From positions 62,001-126,000 of the forward strand of contig DASXHD010000129.1 of assembly GCA_036488725.1 (NCBI GenBank): a stretch of DNA of 64,000 nucleotides, read 5' to 3'. The number at the start of each line of letters is the position of its first letter. Within the stretch, counting starts at the first letter, position 1. The DNA is from DASXHD01 sp036488725. GTDB taxonomy: Bacteria > Myxococcota_A > Polyangia > Polyangiales > Polyangiaceae. Shown in pieces: positions 8,525 to 17,780 of this stretch. The notes under the pieces were generated by a model. That model did no database searches and had not been told where the DNA came from. It saw only the letters and a list, made by a program, of their open reading frames with translations. The translations under genes were made by a program, and so were the position numbers.

Positions 8525-9955
8525 ATGGTCCCGCCCGCGCCGTCCTCCGGTCCGCGAAGCGGACTGCCTCCGCCGCCGAGGTCGAGCTTTTCGCTCCCCG
8601 CCGCGGGGGACCTGCGCGATCGCGCGGCGCGCGCGGCGCAGCAGGGGAGGCGTCGCGGTCGGCCGCGCGATCGGTACCTCGCGGCGCGGCGCGGCGCGCT
8701 CGTGCGGTATCTCGTTCCGTGTTTCGCGCTCGCGTCGATCATCAGCGCGTCGGTCGCGGTCGTCGACGTGGCATTTTCGTCGTTCGCGCCGGACACGCGC
8801 GCAACGCTCGCCGAGGGCGCCGCGTCGGTGATGCTCGCGATCGCCGTCGTGCTGCTGCTCGTCTTTCGCCGGAATTTGCGGGCGCTCCTCGCGGTGCACG
8901 GCGCCAGCGCGGTCGCGAGTCAGCTCGCCTGGGGCGTCGCCTCGCATTACACCGGCGGCGCGGCGAGCCCGTACTTGCTCGCGCTGCCGCTCTCGCACGT
9001 GCTCTATGCGGGCGTCGTTCCCGCTGATCCGTGGGTGGCCACGGCGAGCGGCAGCGCATGTTACGCCGCGCTCTTGATCGCGAGCCCGGGCTCGCCGCTC
9101 CCGGTTCATCTCGTGGTGCTCGCGGCTGCGAGCGGGTCGGTCGTTCTCGCGCTCGCGCGTCAGCATCGCTCGCTCCACACCTTCATGAAGGTCGAGCGTC
9201 TCGGCGCCGCGCTCGCGCGCGTTCGTCGCATGCAGGAGCAGCTCGTCGTCGTCGAGAAGCTCGAAGCGCTGCGCGTGCTCGTCGGCGGGATGGCGCACGA
9301 GCTCAACAACGCGCTCGCCGTCGCGATCGCGTCGAACCAGCAGGCCGCGCGCGATCTCGCCGGCAACGTGAACCTCGCGCGCGCGGCGCTCGCGCGCAGC
9401 GACGGCGGGCTCGCGCGCATCAAGAAGACGGTCGATCGTCTGCGCCGTTTCGCGATGGCCGCCGAGGGCGTGCTCGAGCCCGCCGACGTCGCCGCGATGC
9501 TCGATTTCGCGCTCGAGAGCGCGATCGGCCGCGCGCGGTCCGGCGTCATCGTCGAGCGCCAATACGATCCCGGCGTCGGCGCGCTCGAGGTGCACGTCTC
9601 GGCGCTCGCCGAAGCGCTCTACCAAGTCGCGCGCAACGCGGTCGAAGCGATGCCGAGCGGCGGCACGATCAACGCGTGCGTGCGCCAAGAAGGCGATCGC
9701 ATCGTGCTCTCGGTCGCCGACCAAGGGCAGGGGATCGCGCCCGACGAAATGTCGCGCGTGTTCGATCCGTTTTTCCGCGCGAAGGGAAAGACCGGCACGA
9801 CCAAGAGCGGGCTCGGGCTCTCGGCGGTCTACGGTTTGATTTCGGCCATCGGCGGGCACATCGACATTCAAAGCGAGGTCGGCAAGGGGACCGAGGTCGC
9901 CATCGTGATGCCCGCGCGACGCGCGACGCCTTCCCTGCGCCCGCCGCCGACATGA
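8525..9955 (+). CDS. Membrane sensor histidine kinase
   Basis: A 476-residue orphan histidine kinase. About six hydrophobic helices fill residues 60-220, including a loop HYTGGAASPYLLALP of the kind seen in integral-membrane sensor kinases. The H-box GGMAHELNNALAV is near residue 257. The ATPase boxes follow: N box QVARNAVEAM, G1 DQGQGIA, F box FDPFF and G2 SGLGLS. There is no receiver domain and no response-regulator gene next door. Instead it overlaps by four bases (ATGA) a giant Ser/Thr kinase/ATPase gene, suggesting that the two work together. The start at 8525 is preferred because of the TATCAT box. Confidence 0.85.
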   Translation: MVPPAPSSGPRSGLPPPPRSSFSLPAAGDLRDRAARAAQQGRRRGRPRDRYLAARRGALVRYLVPCFALASIISASVAVVDVAFSSFAPDTRATLAEGAASVMLAIAVVLLLVFRRNLRALLAVHGASAVASQLAWGVASHYTGGAASPYLLALPLSHVLYAGVVPADPWVATASGSACYAALLIASPGSPLPVHLVVLAAASGSVVLALARQHRSLHTFMKVERLGAALARVRRMQEQLVVVEKLEALRVLVGGMAHELNNALAVAIASNQQAARDLAGNVNLARAALARSDGGLARIKKTVDRLRRFAMAAEGVLEPADVAAMLDFALESAIGRARSGVIVERQYDPGVGALEVHVSALAEALYQVARNAVEAMPSGGTINACVRQEGDRIVLSVADQGQGIAPDEMSRVFDPFFRAKGKTGTTKSGLGLSAVYGLISAIGGHIDIQSEVGKGTEVAIVMPARRATPSLRPPPT

Positions 9956-12900
9956 CCGCGCGCTACGAGCCCGGAGCGATCGTCGCGTCGCGTTTCGCGA
10001 TCGAGGATCTCGCCGGCGAGGGCGGAATGGGAAGCGTGTATCGTGCACACGATCGCGACCGCGGCGAACGCGTCGCGCTGAAGATCTTCCACGGCAAGAG
10101 CTCGCCGAAGACGAGCTCGGGCACCGAAGCGCGCACGCTCCTCGAGCTCGCGCACCCGGCGATCGTGCGGTGCGTCGCGTTCGGAACGACCGAGGAGGGT
10201 CAGGATTTTCTCGCGACCGAGTGGCTCGAGGGCGAGACGTTGCGCCAGCGGCTCGCGCGCGGACCGATCGCGCTCGCGCAGGTGATCCGCATCGCGCGCC
10301 GCGTCGCCGAAGGGCTCGCCGCCGCGCACGCGTGGGGCATCACGCATCGCGACGTGACGCCGGCGAACGTCATGCTCTTGCCGGGCGACGACGTGAAGCT
10401 GCTCGACTTCGGGCTCGCGGTGCACGGTCGGAGCGCGGGCGCCGCCGGCACGGTCGGTTACGCCGCGCCCGAGCAAGCGCGCGGCGAGTCGCCGACGCCG
10501 CGCGCCGACGTCTTTTCGCTCGGCTGCGTCATCTACGAGTGCTTGCTCGGCGAGAAAGCGTTCGCCGCCGAGACCGACGTCGGCGTCATCGCGCGCATGC
10601 TCGAGGGCGACACGGCGCGCGTGACCTCGCGTTTGACTGGCGTGCCGAGCGCGCTCGTGAAGCTGCTCGCGCGCATGCTCGCGAGCGATCCCGAGCTTCG
10701 CCCGCAGGGCGGCGCCGCGGTCGCAGCCGAGCTCGCGCAGCTCGCCGGATCCACCGGCGGCGCGGCGAAAACGGCGGAGCGCGATTTCAGCTCGCGTTCG
10801 GTCACCGACGCCGAGGCGCGCGCCTCGCAGGTCCTCGTCGCCGAGACGACCGCCGCCGAGAGCCCGCGGCTCGCCGCCGAGCTCGACGCGCTCGGCGCCA
10901 GCGTCACGCGCGAGCTGCCGGATCCGCGGCGCGAGCACCAGACCCGCGTCGTCTGCGTTTGGTCGAGCGACGTGTCCGGTGTCGAACGCGCCGTGCGCGG
11001 CGCGCGCGCGCTCCTCGCGGTGCGCCGTTTCGACGTTCACGCCCGCGCTTCGCTCGTCGCCGCGACGTCGGACGCGGCGGGTCTTCGCGCGGCGATCGAG
11101 CTGCTCCCCGACGCGCCCGCGCTGCACGTCGACGCTGACACCTCGCGCTTGCTCGGCGATCGATTCGTCGTGCGGCCCGACGCCGCGGGCGATCTCGCGC
11201 TCCTTCGCGAAAACGCGAGCCCGCATTCGCGCAACAGCTTGCTCGGCCACGAGACGCACTGCGTGGGGCGCGACCGCGAGATCGGCCTCGTCGTCTCGAC
11301 GTTCGACGAGTGCAAGAGCGAGCCGGACGCGCGCGTCGTCTGGGTGACCGGCGCGGCCGGCATCGGAAAGACGCGCGTGCGCGACGAGGTGCTCTCGAAG
11401 GTCGCCCGCGAAGGCGCGCGCATCTGGAGCGCGCAGCCCGATCCGACGCGCAGCGGCGTCGCGCTCGGCGTGCTCGCGGATCTCGTTCGTTCCGCGTCGT
11501 CGATCTCGCGCGACGACGACGAAGCGCATCAGCGCGCCGCGCTCGCACGCGTCTGCGAAGCCGTCGCCGACGGCGGGCGCGCTCGCGTCGTCGAGTTCCT
11601 CTCGGAGCTTCTCGAGCTCCCCGTCGCCGAGCCGAGCCCGCAGCTCCGCGCGGCGCGCGAAGAGCCGACGCTCATGGGCGATCAAATGCGTCGCGCGTTC
11701 GAAGATCTCGTCCTCGCGGATCTCGGGCGCGCTCCGCTCGCGCTCGTCGTCGAGGATTTGCAGTGGGCAGATGCCGCGTCGGTGCGCGCGATTTCGGACG
11801 TCGCTCGCGTCGCGCGCGACCGTCCGCTCTTCGTGCTCTTGCTCGGCCGCCCCGAGGCGAAGGACACGCACCTCCGCCTCGTCGCCGATCGCCAGCCCAC
11901 CGGCGTCGCGCTCGGAAAGCTCGGACAGAAGGCGATGGAGAAGCTCGTCCTCGAAGCGCTCGCAGGATCGGGCGCGGCGGACCCCGAGCTTGCGTCGAGC
12001 CTCGCGCAGCGCGCCGGAGGGAATCCATTTTTCGCCGAAGAGCTCGTGCGAGCCGCGCGCGCGGGCGGCGCGTCGCAAACTTCCTTGGCAGCGCTCGCGG
12101 TTCTCGAGTCGCGGCTCACGAGCCTCGAGCCCGAAGCGCGCCGCGTGCTGCGCGCGGGCAGCGTGTTCGGTCCACATTTTTCTTCGGCCGACGCCGCCGC
12201 GCTGCTCGGCGACGAAGTGACCATCGAGTTCGTCGATGCGTGGTGCGCTTGGCTCGCCGAGCGCGAGGTGCTCGCGCAGAGCGGCGGCCTCTGGTCGTTT
12301 CGTCACGCGCTCGTCCGCGATGCCGCCTACGCGATGCTGCCCGAAGCAGATCGCAAGACCGCGCACGCGCTCGCCGCGGAGCACTTGGAGCGCGCACCTC
12401 GTCCGCTGGCTCCGCTGATCGCCGAGCACTTCGCGCGTGCGGGAGAGCCTCACCGCGCCGCGCGATGGCTCGCGACGTCCGCGCAGAGCGCGCTCGAGGC
12501 CAACGATCTCACCGCGTGCATCGATCTCGGCGAGCGAGCGCTGCGCGATCTCCACGCGGCGGGCGCGCGCGCCGACCTCCTCGTGGTCCTCTTCGAAGCG
12601 CATCGCTGGCGCGGCGACTACGATCGCTCCGTCGCCTTCGCGCGCGAGGCGCTCACGATTTTGCCCGAGGGCTGCGCCGGATTTTTTCGCGCACTCGCCG
12701 AGCTCGCCGCGATCGCGGGGAGCGTGGGTCCTCCCGAGGAATTCGAGTCGGCGATTGAGCGCCTGATGAACGCGCCGGTCGATCGCGGCGCCGAGGGCGC
12801 GGCCTCGATCGCGTGGTCGCGCGCGGCGATGCAGCTCGCGGTACGGAGCGATGCGCGCGCCGAGGACCTCCTCGCGCGCGCCGAAGCCGCCGCCGACACC

Positions 12901-13686
12901 GATCTCTCGCGCGGCCGCGTCGAGCAAGCCTTCGCGGTCCGCGCCGGCATTCGCGGCGATCTCGAGCAGCTCGTGCGACGTTACCGCGCGAGCGTCGAAG
13001 CCCTCGAGCGCGCAGGCGACGTGCGAAGCGCGTGCGTCCAAGAGCTGAACCTCGCCTCGGCACTTTGCGAGCTCGGTTGCGACGACGACGCGCGCGAACG
13101 TCTCGAGCACGGCGCGCGCGAGGCCGAAGCGCGCGGCCTCTCGACCGCAGTCGCGCTCGGCCGACATTTGAACGGCATCCTCCTCGCGCGCGCCGGCCGC
13201 GTCGACGAAGCGCTCGAAGCACAGCGCCGCGCGCTCGAGACGTTCACCGCGCAAGGCAACGCGCGCATGGAGGGCGGCCTCCGCTCGCACGTCGCCGAGC
13301 TTCTCCTGCGGAAAGGCGATCGCGATCGCGCCGTCGCCGAAGCCGTGCGCGCGACCGAGCTCCTCGTCGGCGCCGCGCCCGCTCGCGCGCGCGCGCTCGC
13401 GGTGCTCGCGATGGTCCAAGCCGCTCGAGCAGACGCTCGGGCCGCGCTCGACGCGTCCGCCGAAGCGCTCTCGATCGCCGAGACGTCCGGCGTCGAGTCG
13501 GGCGAATCGATCGTCTACGCCGCGCGCGCGCGCGCCTTGCGCCTCGCCGGCTCGCCCGACGCCGCCGCCGTGCTCGAGCTGGGAAAACGAAAGCTCGCCG
13601 CGCGCGCCGCCGCGATCGCCGATCCGAATCTGCGCGCGCGCTTTCTGAAGGTGCCAGAAAACGCGGATCTAGCCGACGCTCCTTGA
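9952..13686 (+). CDS. Giant Ser/Thr kinase - AAA-type ATPase - TPR protein
   Basis: A 1244-residue cytoplasmic signalling protein. Residues 12-280 form a kinase-like domain (GEGGMGSVY, VALKIF, LLDFGLAVH, APEQARG). Its catalytic loop reads HRDVTPANVM, so the usual Lys after HRD-x is Thr. A region near 330-420 may be a degenerate cyclase-like domain. The ATPase module has Walker A GAAGIGKT near 467 and Walker B LALVVEDLQWAD near 595. The last 500 residues are TPR-like helical repeats, as in PknK/MalT-type regulators, but no LuxR DNA-binding domain is visible. It overlaps the histidine kinase gene by four bases. Kinase activity is uncertain because of the Lys-to-Thr change. Confidence 0.8.
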   Translation: MTARYEPGAIVASRFAIEDLAGEGGMGSVYRAHDRDRGERVALKIFHGKSSPKTSSGTEARTLLELAHPAIVRCVAFGTTEEGQDFLATEWLEGETLRQRLARGPIALAQVIRIARRVAEGLAAAHAWGITHRDVTPANVMLLPGDDVKLLDFGLAVHGRSAGAAGTVGYAAPEQARGESPTPRADVFSLGCVIYECLLGEKAFAAETDVGVIARMLEGDTARVTSRLTGVPSALVKLLARMLASDPELRPQGGAAVAAELAQLAGSTGGAAKTAERDFSSRSVTDAEARASQVLVAETTAAESPRLAAELDALGASVTRELPDPRREHQTRVVCVWSSDVSGVERAVRGARALLAVRRFDVHARASLVAATSDAAGLRAAIELLPDAPALHVDADTSRLLGDRFVVRPDAAGDLALLRENASPHSRNSLLGHETHCVGRDREIGLVVSTFDECKSEPDARVVWVTGAAGIGKTRVRDEVLSKVAREGARIWSAQPDPTRSGVALGVLADLVRSASSISRDDDEAHQRAALARVCEAVADGGRARVVEFLSELLELPVAEPSPQLRAAREEPTLMGDQMRRAFEDLVLADLGRAPLALVVEDLQWADAASVRAISDVARVARDRPLFVLLLGRPEAKDTHLRLVADRQPTGVALGKLGQKAMEKLVLEALAGSGAADPELASSLAQRAGGNPFFAEELVRAARAGGASQTSLAALAVLESRLTSLEPEARRVLRAGSVFGPHFSSADAAALLGDEVTIEFVDAWCAWLAEREVLAQSGGLWSFRHALVRDAAYAMLPEADRKTAHALAAEHLERAPRPLAPLIAEHFARAGEPHRAARWLATSAQSALEANDLTACIDLGERALRDLHAAGARADLLVVLFEAHRWRGDYDRSVAFAREALTILPEGCAGFFRALAELAAIAGSVGPPEEFESAIERLMNAPVDRGAEGAASIAWSRAAMQLAVRSDARAEDLLARAEAAADTDLSRGRVEQAFAVRAGIRGDLEQLVRRYRASVEALERAGDVRSACVQELNLASALCELGCDDDARERLEHGAREAEARGLSTAVALGRHLNGILLARAGRVDEALEAQRRALETFTAQGNARMEGGLRSHVAELLLRKGDRDRAVAEAVRATELLVGAAPARARALAVLAMVQAARADARAALDASAEALSIAETSGVESGESIVYAARARALRLAGSPDAAAVLELGKRKLAARAAAIADPNLRARFLKVPENADLADAP

Positions 13687-13722
13687 CTGTCGGCGTTTTG
13701 TTCCATAAGCGTTCGGTCGCCC

Positions 13723-14625
13723 ATGGACGGCAGCGTCGTCAATCGGAGCCGCTCGAGCATTCTCGCCACGCCGCGCGCGCGCGACGTCGTCGCGCTCACC
13801 AAGCCGCGCATCACGCTGATGGTGCTCATCACCGCGGCCGGCGGCATCTGGCTCGCGCCCGGCCCCGCGCACACGGCGACGATCGTCTACGCGCTCCTCG
13901 GTACCGCGCTCATCGTCGGCGGCGCCAACGCGCTCAACATGTTCATCGAGCGCGACATCGACGGCTTGATGAAGCGCACGAAAGACCGCCCGCTCCCCGC
14001 GGGTCGCATGTCGCCGCGCTTCGCGCTGATTTTCGGCGTCGTCCTCTCGCTCGCCGCCGTGCCGGTCCTCGCGCTCGGCGTCAACGCGACGACGGCCCTC
14101 CTCGCGCTCCTCGCGAACCTCCTCTACCTGCTCGCGTACACGCCCCTCAAGCAGCGCTCGCACTGGGCGCTCCAAGTCGGCGCCGTGCCGGGCGCGATCC
14201 CGCCGCTCCTCGGTTGGACGGCGGCGACCGGGCGCGTCGACGACGGCGGCTTGGTCCTCTTCGCGATCCTGTTTTTGTGGCAGATCGCGCATTTCCATGC
14301 GATCGCGCTCTTCCGAAAGCTCGAGTACGGCCGCGCGCACCTCGTCGTGCTCCCGAACGTCGAAGGCGACGACGCCGCGCGCCACAGCATCGTGCGCCAC
14401 GCGAGCGCGCTCGCGTTCGTCAGCTTGCTCCTCTATCCGCTCCACGTCGCGCACCGCATCTATCTCGTGTCGGCGCTCGTGCTCGGCGTCGGCTTCGTCG
14501 TCGCGTCGCTCTTCGGCCTGCGCAAGAAAGTGACGATGCGTTGGGCGCGCGGCGTCTTCATCGCGTCGCTCTTTTATCTCGTCGGCCTCTTCGCAGCGAT
14601 CGCAGTCGACGCGTTCTTCTCGTGA
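13723..14625 (+). CDS. ctaB: Protoheme IX farnesyltransferase (heme O synthase)
   Basis: A 300-residue integral membrane prenyltransferase that adds a farnesyl group to heme B to make heme O, the precursor of heme A for the oxidase encoded downstream. Hallmarks are TKPRITLMVLITAAGG (about residue 27) and the Asp-rich prenyl-diphosphate site NMFIERDIDGLMKRTKDRPL (about 80-100). About eight or nine hydrophobic helices follow. Length is typical. The 36-base gap upstream holds a weak promoter candidate (TTGACT and CATAAG, 15 bases apart). Its stop overlaps the next start by four bases. The oxidase genes lie about 13 kb further on, beyond a ClC gene and a minus-strand gene. Confidence 0.93.
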   Translation: MDGSVVNRSRSSILATPRARDVVALTKPRITLMVLITAAGGIWLAPGPAHTATIVYALLGTALIVGGANALNMFIERDIDGLMKRTKDRPLPAGRMSPRFALIFGVVLSLAAVPVLALGVNATTALLALLANLLYLLAYTPLKQRSHWALQVGAVPGAIPPLLGWTAATGRVDDGGLVLFAILFLWQIAHFHAIALFRKLEYGRAHLVVLPNVEGDDAARHSIVRHASALAFVSLLLYPLHVAHRIYLVSALVLGVGFVVASLFGLRKKVTMRWARGVFIASLFYLVGLFAAIAVDAFFS

Positions 14626-15038
14626 GACGCGCGCTCTTCGTCGCGGCGCTCTCGCTCGCGGCGTGCGACAAACGGCCGCCGACCTTCCACGGCGTCGAGC
14701 TCGGCATGACCCCGCGCGACGTCCGCGATCGGCTCGACGTGAAAGGAAACTTCGTGGTCGAGCCGTCGTCTTCCGACGATTTCACGATGAAGCTCGAGCC
14801 GCAGAAAGGCTCGACCGTGACGTCGGCGGCGTTCGAGTTCCACGGCGGCGCGCTCGTCGCCGTCCGCGCGGACGTCACAGCGAGCGATCCGGCCGAGCCC
14901 GGCGACGCGTACGTCGTGACGCGGTCGGCGGTCCTGCATCGAATCCGAAAGCCCGACCTCGCGCACGTCGACCTCGTCGCCCGCGATTGCCCCACGCACA
15001 AAGTCGAAGCCGAGCGCCTCGTGCAAGCCTCGCACTAG
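14622..15038 (+). CDS. Small lipoprotein of unknown function
   Basis: A 138-residue predicted lipoprotein. GTG 14622 overlaps the ctaB stop (GTGA) and gives a signal peptide with lipobox LAAC|D at residue 15. The mature part contains FHGVELGMTPRDVRDRL, a pattern common in small lipoproteins where a G-M-(T/S)-x-x-(E/D)-V helix begins an SmpA/BamE-like fold. The resemblance is limited to that motif. Coupling to ctaB hints at a link with oxidase biogenesis, but nothing in the sequence proves it. Confidence 0.7.
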   Translation: MRRALFVAALSLAACDKRPPTFHGVELGMTPRDVRDRLDVKGNFVVEPSSSDDFTMKLEPQKGSTVTSAAFEFHGGALVAVRADVTASDPAEPGDAYVVTRSAVLHRIRKPDLAHVDLVARDCPTHKVEAERLVQASH

Positions 15039-15083
15039 GATACTTGGGACTCCACGCATTCGATGTGTTAAAAGCTGCGTGAC

Positions 15084-16973
15084 GTGAGCGAACATCCAGT
15101 ACGGAAAACGGGCGGGTTGCCCATCGCCCCATCCCTGACGCCGGCCCTCGAGAGCATCAACGCTCCGATCGAGCGGGCGACCGTCGACAAACGGGTCCTC
15201 ATCATCGGCAGCCTCGCCATCGGGCTCGGGCTCGTCGCCGCGCTCATCGCGCGCGTGCTGACCGCGCTGATCGCGCTCATCACCAACCTCGCGTTCTACA
15301 ATCACTGGTCGTTCGCAGCGGTCGGCCCCGCCGGCAACCACCTCGGCTGGTGGGTCGTCATCGTGCCCGCGCTCGGCGGCATCATCGTCGGCGTGATGGC
15401 GCGCTTCGGCTCCGCCGCGATTCGCGGCCACGGCATCCCCGAAGCGATGGAGCAAGTGCTCTTCAACGAGAGCCGCATTCCCGCGCGCGTCACATTTTTG
15501 AAGCCCGTCTCGGCCGCCTTCGCGATCGGCACCGGCGGCCCGTTCGGCGCCGAGGGCCCCATCATCGCGACCGGTGGCGCGCTCGGCTCGTTCATCGGTC
15601 AAGTGCTCCGCGTCTCCGCCGAAGAGCGAAAGACGCTCCTCGCCGCGGGCGCCGCCGCCGGCATGTCGGCGACCTTCGCGAGCCCGGTCGCGTCGGTGCT
15701 CCTCGCGATCGAGCTCTTGCTCTTCGAGTACCGCTTGCGTTCGCTCGTTCCGGTCGCGCTCGCGAGCGCGATCGCGTGCGGCGCGCGCATCGCGTTCGTC
15801 GGCTCGGCCCCCGCGTTCACGATGCCGCAAGTCGCCGCACCGAGCGGCGCCGCGCTCGCGACCTACGTCGCGATGGGCATCCTCCTCGGTCTCGCGTCGA
15901 TGGCCGTCACGCGCGCGGTCTACTGGGTCGAGGACGCGTTCGAAAAACTCCCGATCCACTGGATGTGGTGGCCCGCCATCGGCGGCCTCGTCGTCGGTCT
16001 CATCGGCTACTTCTCGCCGCACACGCTCGGCGTCGGCTACGACAACATCGATCACATCCTCGACGCGAGCCTCGCGGGCAAAGCGGTCATCATCTTCTGT
16101 CTGCTCAAGTTCGCTTCGTGGTGCATCTCGCTCGGCACCGGCACGTCGGGCGGCACGCTCGCGCCGCTCTTCACGATCGGCGGCGGTCTCGGCGCCGGCC
16201 TCGGCGCGCTCTGCGTGTGGCTTCTTCCGAGCCTCGGCGTCGACGAGCGCGTCGCGGCTCTCGTCGGCATGGCGGCGATGTTCGCGGGGGCCTCCCGCGC
16301 GCTCCTCGCGTCGGTCGTCTTCGCGTTCGAGACGACGCGCCAGCCGATGAGCCTCTTGCCGCTGCTCGGCGGATGCACCGCGGCGTACCTCGTCTCGGCG
16401 ATGACGATGCGTCACTCGATCATGACCGAGAAGATCGCGCGCCGCGGCCTCCGCGTCGTCACCGACTACACCGCCGACTTCCTCGCGCAGGTGCTCGTGA
16501 GCGCTGTCGCCGCCGCGCCGGTCGTCGTGCTCCGCGCCGACGACCCCATCGAGTCGGTCCGCAAGTGGATCGCCAAACACTCCGAAGGCTCGGCGCACCA
16601 AGGCTTCCCGGTCGTCGACGACGACGACCGCATCGTCGGCGTGGTCACGCGCCGCGATCTCCTCGACAAGTCCGACGCGACCGGCCCGGTCCGCACGATC
16701 GTGAAGCGCCCGCCCGCCGTGGTCTTCGACGACTCGTCGCTCCGCGAAGCCGCCGATCACATGGTGCGCGAAGGCGTCGGCCGTTTGCCCGTCGTCGCGC
16801 GCGACGATCCCAAGCGCGTCATCGGCATCATCACGCGAAGCGACATCATCGCCGCCCACGCGCGCCGTCTCGACGCCGAGCGCCTCGGCGACCCGAAATA
16901 CCGCCTCCTCCGCATCCCGCTGCGCTTCCCCTCGCGCTCGGTCCCCGACCGCGACGACCACCCGCACGCGTAA
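15084..16973 (+). CDS. ClC-family chloride channel/transporter with CBS domains
   Basis: A 629-residue membrane protein starting at GTG. The three ClC selectivity regions are present as variants: GHGIPEAMEQ (for GSGIP), GPFGAEGPII (for GKEGP, keeping the gating Glu) and GTSGGTLAPLFTIGG (for GxFxP). About 10-12 hydrophobic helices fill residues 45-450. Two CBS-like repeats follow (about 490-600), seen as VDDDDRIVGVVTRRDLL and DDPKRVIGIITRSDII; in other ClCs these bind adenine nucleotides. Direction and substrate cannot be read here. A near-match -10 (TAAAAG) ends nine bases before the start. The gene ends 16 bases from a convergent gene, with no obvious terminator hairpin between. Confidence 0.9.
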   Translation: MSEHPVRKTGGLPIAPSLTPALESINAPIERATVDKRVLIIGSLAIGLGLVAALIARVLTALIALITNLAFYNHWSFAAVGPAGNHLGWWVVIVPALGGIIVGVMARFGSAAIRGHGIPEAMEQVLFNESRIPARVTFLKPVSAAFAIGTGGPFGAEGPIIATGGALGSFIGQVLRVSAEERKTLLAAGAAAGMSATFASPVASVLLAIELLLFEYRLRSLVPVALASAIACGARIAFVGSAPAFTMPQVAAPSGAALATYVAMGILLGLASMAVTRAVYWVEDAFEKLPIHWMWWPAIGGLVVGLIGYFSPHTLGVGYDNIDHILDASLAGKAVIIFCLLKFASWCISLGTGTSGGTLAPLFTIGGGLGAGLGALCVWLLPSLGVDERVAALVGMAAMFAGASRALLASVVFAFETTRQPMSLLPLLGGCTAAYLVSAMTMRHSIMTEKIARRGLRVVTDYTADFLAQVLVSAVAAAPVVVLRADDPIESVRKWIAKHSEGSAHQGFPVVDDDDRIVGVVTRRDLLDKSDATGPVRTIVKRPPAVVFDDSSLREAADHMVREGVGRLPVVARDDPKRVIGIITRSDIIAAHARRLDAERLGDPKYRLLRIPLRFPSRSVPDRDDHPHA

Positions 16974-16989
16974 AACAGAGCAACCTGCT

Positions 16990-17622
16990 TTAGCGCGGCA
17001 GCTTCGTCTCCAGCACGATCTCCGCGAATGTCCGCAGCGCGGCGTTCGGGACGCCGTGGAACGACGTCTTGCCGTTCGCTTCGTGCACCGCGACGTGCGC
17101 AAGCTCGCCGTGCTTGGCGAAGGTGCGCGCGAGCGCGTCGCGGAACGCGGTCTTCGGCTGCGATTTCTTTCCTGCGAGCGCGCTCTTCGTCGCGGCCTTG
17201 ATGGCAGGAATCGACAAATCCACCGCGCGCTTGCCGCCGATCTTCACTTTCGCGAACGCGATCGCGACGCCGCCCGCCAGCGGCGAGTGCGTCGCCTCGA
17301 GAAATCCGATGATGGCGTCGAGCTTCCAGATGCCGAACGCGATTTCGTCTTCGGGCGTCGCGTGCCTCGCGACGCGAACGTACGCGCGCCCCACGCGCTC
17401 TTCGACGCCGAGCTCCTTCTTCAAGAACTCGGCGGCGTTCCGGTGTCCACCAAACGCGTAGAGCGGCGGCGAGTGATCGAGGATCGCGCCGACTGTCTCC
17501 CACTCGACGTCCCACTGCTCGGCGCTCTCCTTCTCGTACGCGTGCACGCGCGCGACGAGCTTCTTCCACAGCGCTTTCAGTTTGGGATCTTCGCGAACAG
17601 CGAGCTCGCGCGGCGTTTTCAT
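16990..17622 (-). CDS. Protein of unknown function behind an operator-like repeat
   Basis: A 210-residue, probably cytoplasmic, Lys/Ala-rich protein beginning MKTPRELAVREDPKLKALWK. It has no membrane segment, Cys cluster or recognised catalytic motif; the body is alpha-helical with stretches such as RVGRAYVRVARHATPEDE. I do not recognise the family. ATG 17622 is preferred over a longer frame reaching 17898, because a TATCGT box ends 7 bases upstream and the longer part would cover the repeat cluster and overlap the actA start. The gene is divergent from the respiratory operon and likely regulated through the CCGGAAGA cluster. Confidence 0.75.
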   Translation of the reverse strand: MKTPRELAVREDPKLKALWKKLVARVHAYEKESAEQWDVEWETVGAILDHSPPLYAFGGHRNAAEFLKKELGVEERVGRAYVRVARHATPEDEIAFGIWKLDAIIGFLEATHSPLAGGVAIAFAKVKIGGKRAVDLSIPAIKAATKSALAGKKSQPKTAFRDALARTFAKHGELAHVAVHEANGKTSFHGVPNAALRTFAEIVLETKLPR

Positions 17623-17629
17623 CGGCCCG

Positions 17630-17635
17630 ACGATA
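17630..17635 (-). promoter_or_regulatory. -10-like box TATCGT, 7 nt before start 17622
   Basis: On the minus strand TATCGT is followed by 7 bases and ATG. The CCGGAAGA cluster starts at the very next base upstream, where a -35 contact would fall. Confidence 0.55.
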
Positions 17636-17678
17636 CCGGAAGATTTCTTCCGGTCCGCCGGAAGAAGCGTCCGGAAGA
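17636..17678. promoter_or_regulatory. Four-copy CCGGAAGA operator-like cluster
   Basis: The octamer CCGGAAGA occurs on the plus strand at 17636-17643, 17658-17665 and 17671-17678, and inverted at 17646-17653. The first pair forms a perfect 8-bp inverted repeat around TT; the other two follow at 12-13 base steps. The cluster abuts the -10 box of the divergent gene at 17622 and lies about 70 bases upstream of the putative actA -35. Repeated, partly inverted octamers at helical-scale spacing are typical of repressor or activator sites. The protein that binds is unknown. Confidence 0.6.
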
Positions 17679-17750
17679 CGCGCGCGCGTTTCGTTTTTGA
17701 AATGCGCGTGCCCGAAACAATTTCGCGTTTTGGCGCGCCGAGAAAGAGTC

Positions 17751-17780
17751 TTGTGCGGCAAGGCCTGCCTCCCCTATAAG
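17751..17780 (+). promoter_or_regulatory. Candidate promoter of the actA-ctaF operon
   Basis: TTGTGC (17751-17756) and TATAAG (17775-17780) are 18 bases apart, a normal sigma-70-type layout. The distance to the actA start is 89 bases, giving a leader of about 80 bases, unlike the leaderless pattern seen elsewhere in the window. Confidence 0.4.

Noticed and set aside
5710..8796. Long minus-strand frame spanning the TPR/PEGA and DUF885 region
   Set aside because: It is out of frame with the DUF885 motif HETYPGHH and has no recognisable domain.
9868..13419. Very long minus-strand open frame opposite the kinase-ATPase-TPR gene
   Set aside because: It is an Arg/Ala/Glu-rich shadow created by high G+C; the plus strand has clear kinase and Walker motifs.
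13683..13709. Possible ctaB promoter TTGACT and CATAAG
   Set aside because: The spacing is only 15 bases and CATAAG is a weak -10; not strong enough to list.
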